Shown: positions 16,073 through 17,742 of the stretch, one piece after another
Numbering within the stretch: position 1 is the first letter of the stretch
Layout of the letters: each line of letters opens with the position of its first letter
Source of the DNA: a bacterium
Lineage (GTDB): Bacteria > Atribacterota > JS1 > SB-45 > 34-128
DNA: 17,742 nucleotides
Direction of reading: 5' to 3'
NCBI GenBank assembly: GCA_018903015.1
Contig: JAHIPR010000222.1
Coordinates: forward strand, 1 to 17,742
Position numbers and translations under genes: made by a program
Notes under the pieces: model-generated
What the model was told of the DNA's origin: nothing
The model's database searches: none
The model's input: the letters and a program-made list of their open reading frames with translations, nothing else

Positions 16073-16212
16073 GTATTTTTTAAAAGATTACTTAAGGGCG
16101 GGATGATTAATGGAAAGATGGCTCCGAAAATTGAAAAGAATTAGATATAGTTTACCCTTCAAAAGTCTTTTTTTCAGCATATTTTGGGATTTTAAAATTT
16201 ATAAGCAGTTAT

Positions 16213-16488
16213 TTATAAGGTTTCACAATTTCTTAAAATTTGGGTAGAGGTTTTGCCATCATAACGCACATAACCACCCTCTCTCATAATCGGATTTACC
16301 AAAAAATCCCAGCCCGCTTTTAATATCTTTCTTGGTTCTAAAAGATTATATCTTTCAAAGGTTTTGTAAGTATTTTTGGCAATTGTTTCTGATATTCTTG
16401 CCCCAAAGAGAATACTGGCCAGAAACCATTTAAAAATTTCTTTATCATTGTTTCCTTTTAAATAAATACCCAGCTCCTCAGAATACAA
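16213..16488 (-). pseudogene. HhH-GPD/endonuclease III-like protein, N-terminal fragment
   Basis: A 91-residue frame starting at TTG (16486-16488). The sequence FKWFLASILFGARISETIAK is the kind of opening seen in helix-hairpin-helix base-excision proteins related to endonuclease III. VNPIMREGGYVRYDGKTSTQ continues it. The glycosylase catalytic part and any iron-sulfur cysteines are absent, and the frame ends about where the family would continue. No convincing ribosome binding site precedes the TTG, and a TAA lies a few codons upstream. Probably a decayed remnant. Family assignment is from memory of similar sequences and is moderate. Confidence 0.5.
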
Positions 16489-16569
16489 TTCGCTTTTTTT
16501 TAATCTTTTTATATCTATTTGTATCCGTACACCCTAATTTCTATAAAATCATCCTTCTCTACAATCTAT

Positions 16570-16635
16570 TTATTTTCTTTTCATCTCTTTAAGTCGGTTT
16601 AAAGCTTCTTCATATCGCTTTATTGTGCTTCTCAT
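16570..16635 (-). CDS. 21-residue ORF directly after the acetyltransferase stop
   Basis: The ATG follows the acetyltransferase TAA with no gap (TAAATG). The frame encodes MRSTIKRYEEALNRLKEMKR plus one lysine, an amphipathic, charged helix. It could be a translationally coupled micro-peptide or the start of a truncated gene. It is very short and no family is recognised. Confidence 0.2.
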   Translation of the reverse strand: MRSTIKRYEEALNRLKEMKRK

Positions 16636-17440
16636 TTACTTATGCCTTAAGGCTTTAGAAATAGCTTCTCGGATACCCTCTTTGGGGGCTTCATGTCCCC
16701 ACCATATCTCCTTACCATTTATAAATATTCCGCGAGGAATTTGATAACGAGAAAGAATCGATCTTTCGTCTGCACAGTATTCATGAACTACTACTGACTC
16801 GCCAAATCCTGCAGTAACCTCTCGGACTCGTTGTGCCTCTATGTCACTTGTCGGACAGAAGGTATTCCAGAAAAGATCAACCACTACTTTGCCTGCTATG
16901 GGCTTAAACTGGAAGTTTGGTTCCAGAAGGTGGGGGGATTCTACAGATTCCTCAAAGAATTTCCCTAGAATAGCTATCGTACCTTTACGTTTTATCATTG
17001 AAAAGCCACACTTCTCGAAAAATAGAGCCTGCATAAACCAGTGATTATGGTAGTATCCTATGGTTATTAAACCTTTACGACCCTGACGTTTCGCCTCCTC
17101 TTCAGCTGAGTTAATCAAGGCTCGTCCTATCCCTCTACCTTTTGCTTTTCCTATAACAGTCAGACAAGGAATAACCATTAGATCCTGTCCAATCGGGGCC
17201 CCAGGGACAAATTTCTATAGGCATAATATGCAAAAATCCAACTTGATCATTATCAATTGAAGTAATCTTCACCCGTGAGCCTTTTTCATACATTCTTTGA
17301 AGCCAGGCAATCCGTCTTTTGGCAAAGGTATCTATTTCTTCCCTTAGCATATGCTCTGATATGTCATTAACATGAGTACAAGTTCCAACGAAGTATTCAT
17401 CGATTTCACCCATCATATCGTAAGTTTCTACTGATGACAT
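16636..17440 (-). pseudogene. GNAT N-acetyltransferase with C-terminal YoaP-like domain, split by a frameshift
   Basis: Two overlapping frames together encode one 267-residue protein. The first (17440 to about 17200) holds the N-terminal GNAT region up to IMPIEICPWGP. The second, from about 17200 to 16636, continues with IGQDLMVIPCL, the acetyl-CoA loop GKAKGRGIGRAL and a thioredoxin-like YoaP-type domain. That domain contains FCPTSDIEAQRV and PRGIFINGKEIWWGHEAP. Removing one base from the G4C4 run at 17195-17202 restores the whole reading frame, and 804 bases then remain (268 codons). AAGAGG precedes the ATG at 17440. This is either a fresh mutation or a sequencing error. Resembles B. subtilis YoaP; substrate unknown. 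Confidence 0.85.
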
Positions 17441-17496
17441 TTGACTAACCTCTTGGTTTTTGATCTTTCTCTCTATTTCCGTTTAGTAAAATCACT

Positions 17497-17554
17497 GGGG
17501 TCAAATCTTTATTCTTGACAGTTAATCAAACTATTTGTCAACAATAAAGACCCC
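17497..17554. repeat. REP-like imperfect inverted repeat
   Basis: GGGGTC, four unpaired bases, then CTTTATTCTTGACA (17507-17520) mirrors TGTCAACAATAAAGACCCC (17536-17554) with one mismatch and a 15-base loop. The GGGGTC and TTGACA ends and palindromic design resemble REP elements or ends of IS200/IS605-like (Y1) transposons. Only one copy lies in the window, so repetition cannot be shown. Confidence 0.5.
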
Positions 17555-17698
17555 ACATCTTCCCACAGTAGGCAACGATATATTAATACTTTTTAATTCA
17601 TCAATAAAGTGTGTGACGGGGGACCTCATTTTCTTTTTTCGACCTAAGCCCCTCAAAGTCAAGCAAAATTCCTGAGTAAAAGCCAGACTTTTTTCCAT
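17531..17698 (-). CDS. 55-residue ORF of unknown function
   Basis: An ATG at 17696-17698 opens a frame with mixed, plausible composition (TQEFCLTLRGLGRKKKMRS, later FIDELKSINISLPTVGR). It ends with TAG at 17531-17533 inside the inverted repeat. A strong AGGAGG lies upstream but about 25 bases from the ATG, too far to serve it. No family is recognised. It may be a remnant of a mobile-element gene cut off by the repeat. Confidence 0.25.
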   Translation of the reverse strand: MEKSLAFTQEFCLTLRGLGRKKKMRSPVTHFIDELKSINISLPTVGRCGVFIVDK

Positions 17699-17742
17699 AG
17701 TTGTAAAACAAAAAAATTAAAGTTTACCTCCTCCCTTCTTGA

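Noticed and set aside
16088..16180. 30-residue minus-strand ORF upstream of the operon 2 promoter
   Set aside because: No ribosome binding site, overlaps the promoter-proximal spacer and has no recognisable content.
1..17742. CRISPR arrays, tRNA or rRNA genes, riboswitches
   Set aside because: No regularly spaced repeats, cloverleaf sequences or recognisable riboswitch cores were seen on either strand.

Overview
The window carries two tandem, non-identical BMP/Nup-type ABC importer operons, both on the minus strand, followed on the right by a decayed accessory stretch. There are no rRNA, tRNA or other lineage markers. Strong AGGAGG-type ribosome binding sites, AT-rich codons in the right-hand operon and anaerobe-like gene content suggest a low-GC anaerobic bacterium. 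An Atribacterota-, Thermotogota- or Firmicutes-like host would fit, but this is only a guess. The left-hand operon is visibly GC-richer. Its binding protein has a spirochaete-like mature N-terminus, so it may have a different origin.

Left edge (1-222): the C-terminus of an unidentified membrane protein on the plus strand, convergent with operon 1.

Operon 1 (6259 down to 223): an amidohydrolase of the 8-oxoguanine deaminase type, a BMP-family substrate-binding protein, a strong hairpin, a double ABC ATPase and two permeases (NupO/P/Q-like). This looks like import plus deamination of a purine or related base. A 13-bp palindrome lies just upstream of the first gene.

Scar (about 6390-6965): two fragments of an IS3-type transposase, separated by about 200 bases of very AT-rich DNA with a hairpin. 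They lie directly against the stop codon of the last gene of operon 2.

Operon 2 (16000 down to 6966): a GntR/HutC regulator, two paralogous BtpA/SgcQ-family TIM-barrel proteins, a PfkB sugar/nucleoside kinase, a nitrilase-superfamily amidase, a second BMP binding protein, a 13-bp terminator-like hairpin, an ABC ATPase and two permeases. A consensus promoter with an operator resembling the NagR/DasR site lies upstream of the regulator gene. The operon therefore looks like a self-regulated uptake and breakdown system for a nucleoside-like ligand. Importer, kinase, phosphate-binding TIM barrels and amidase together do not match a pathway I can name. This is the best candidate for an undescribed system here.

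Right end (16200-17742): broken genes and repeats. These are a short HhH-GPD-like fragment, a GNAT acetyltransferase with a YoaP-like domain split by a one-base frameshift in a G4C4 run, a REP-like imperfect inverted repeat and a 55-codon ORF of unknown meaning.
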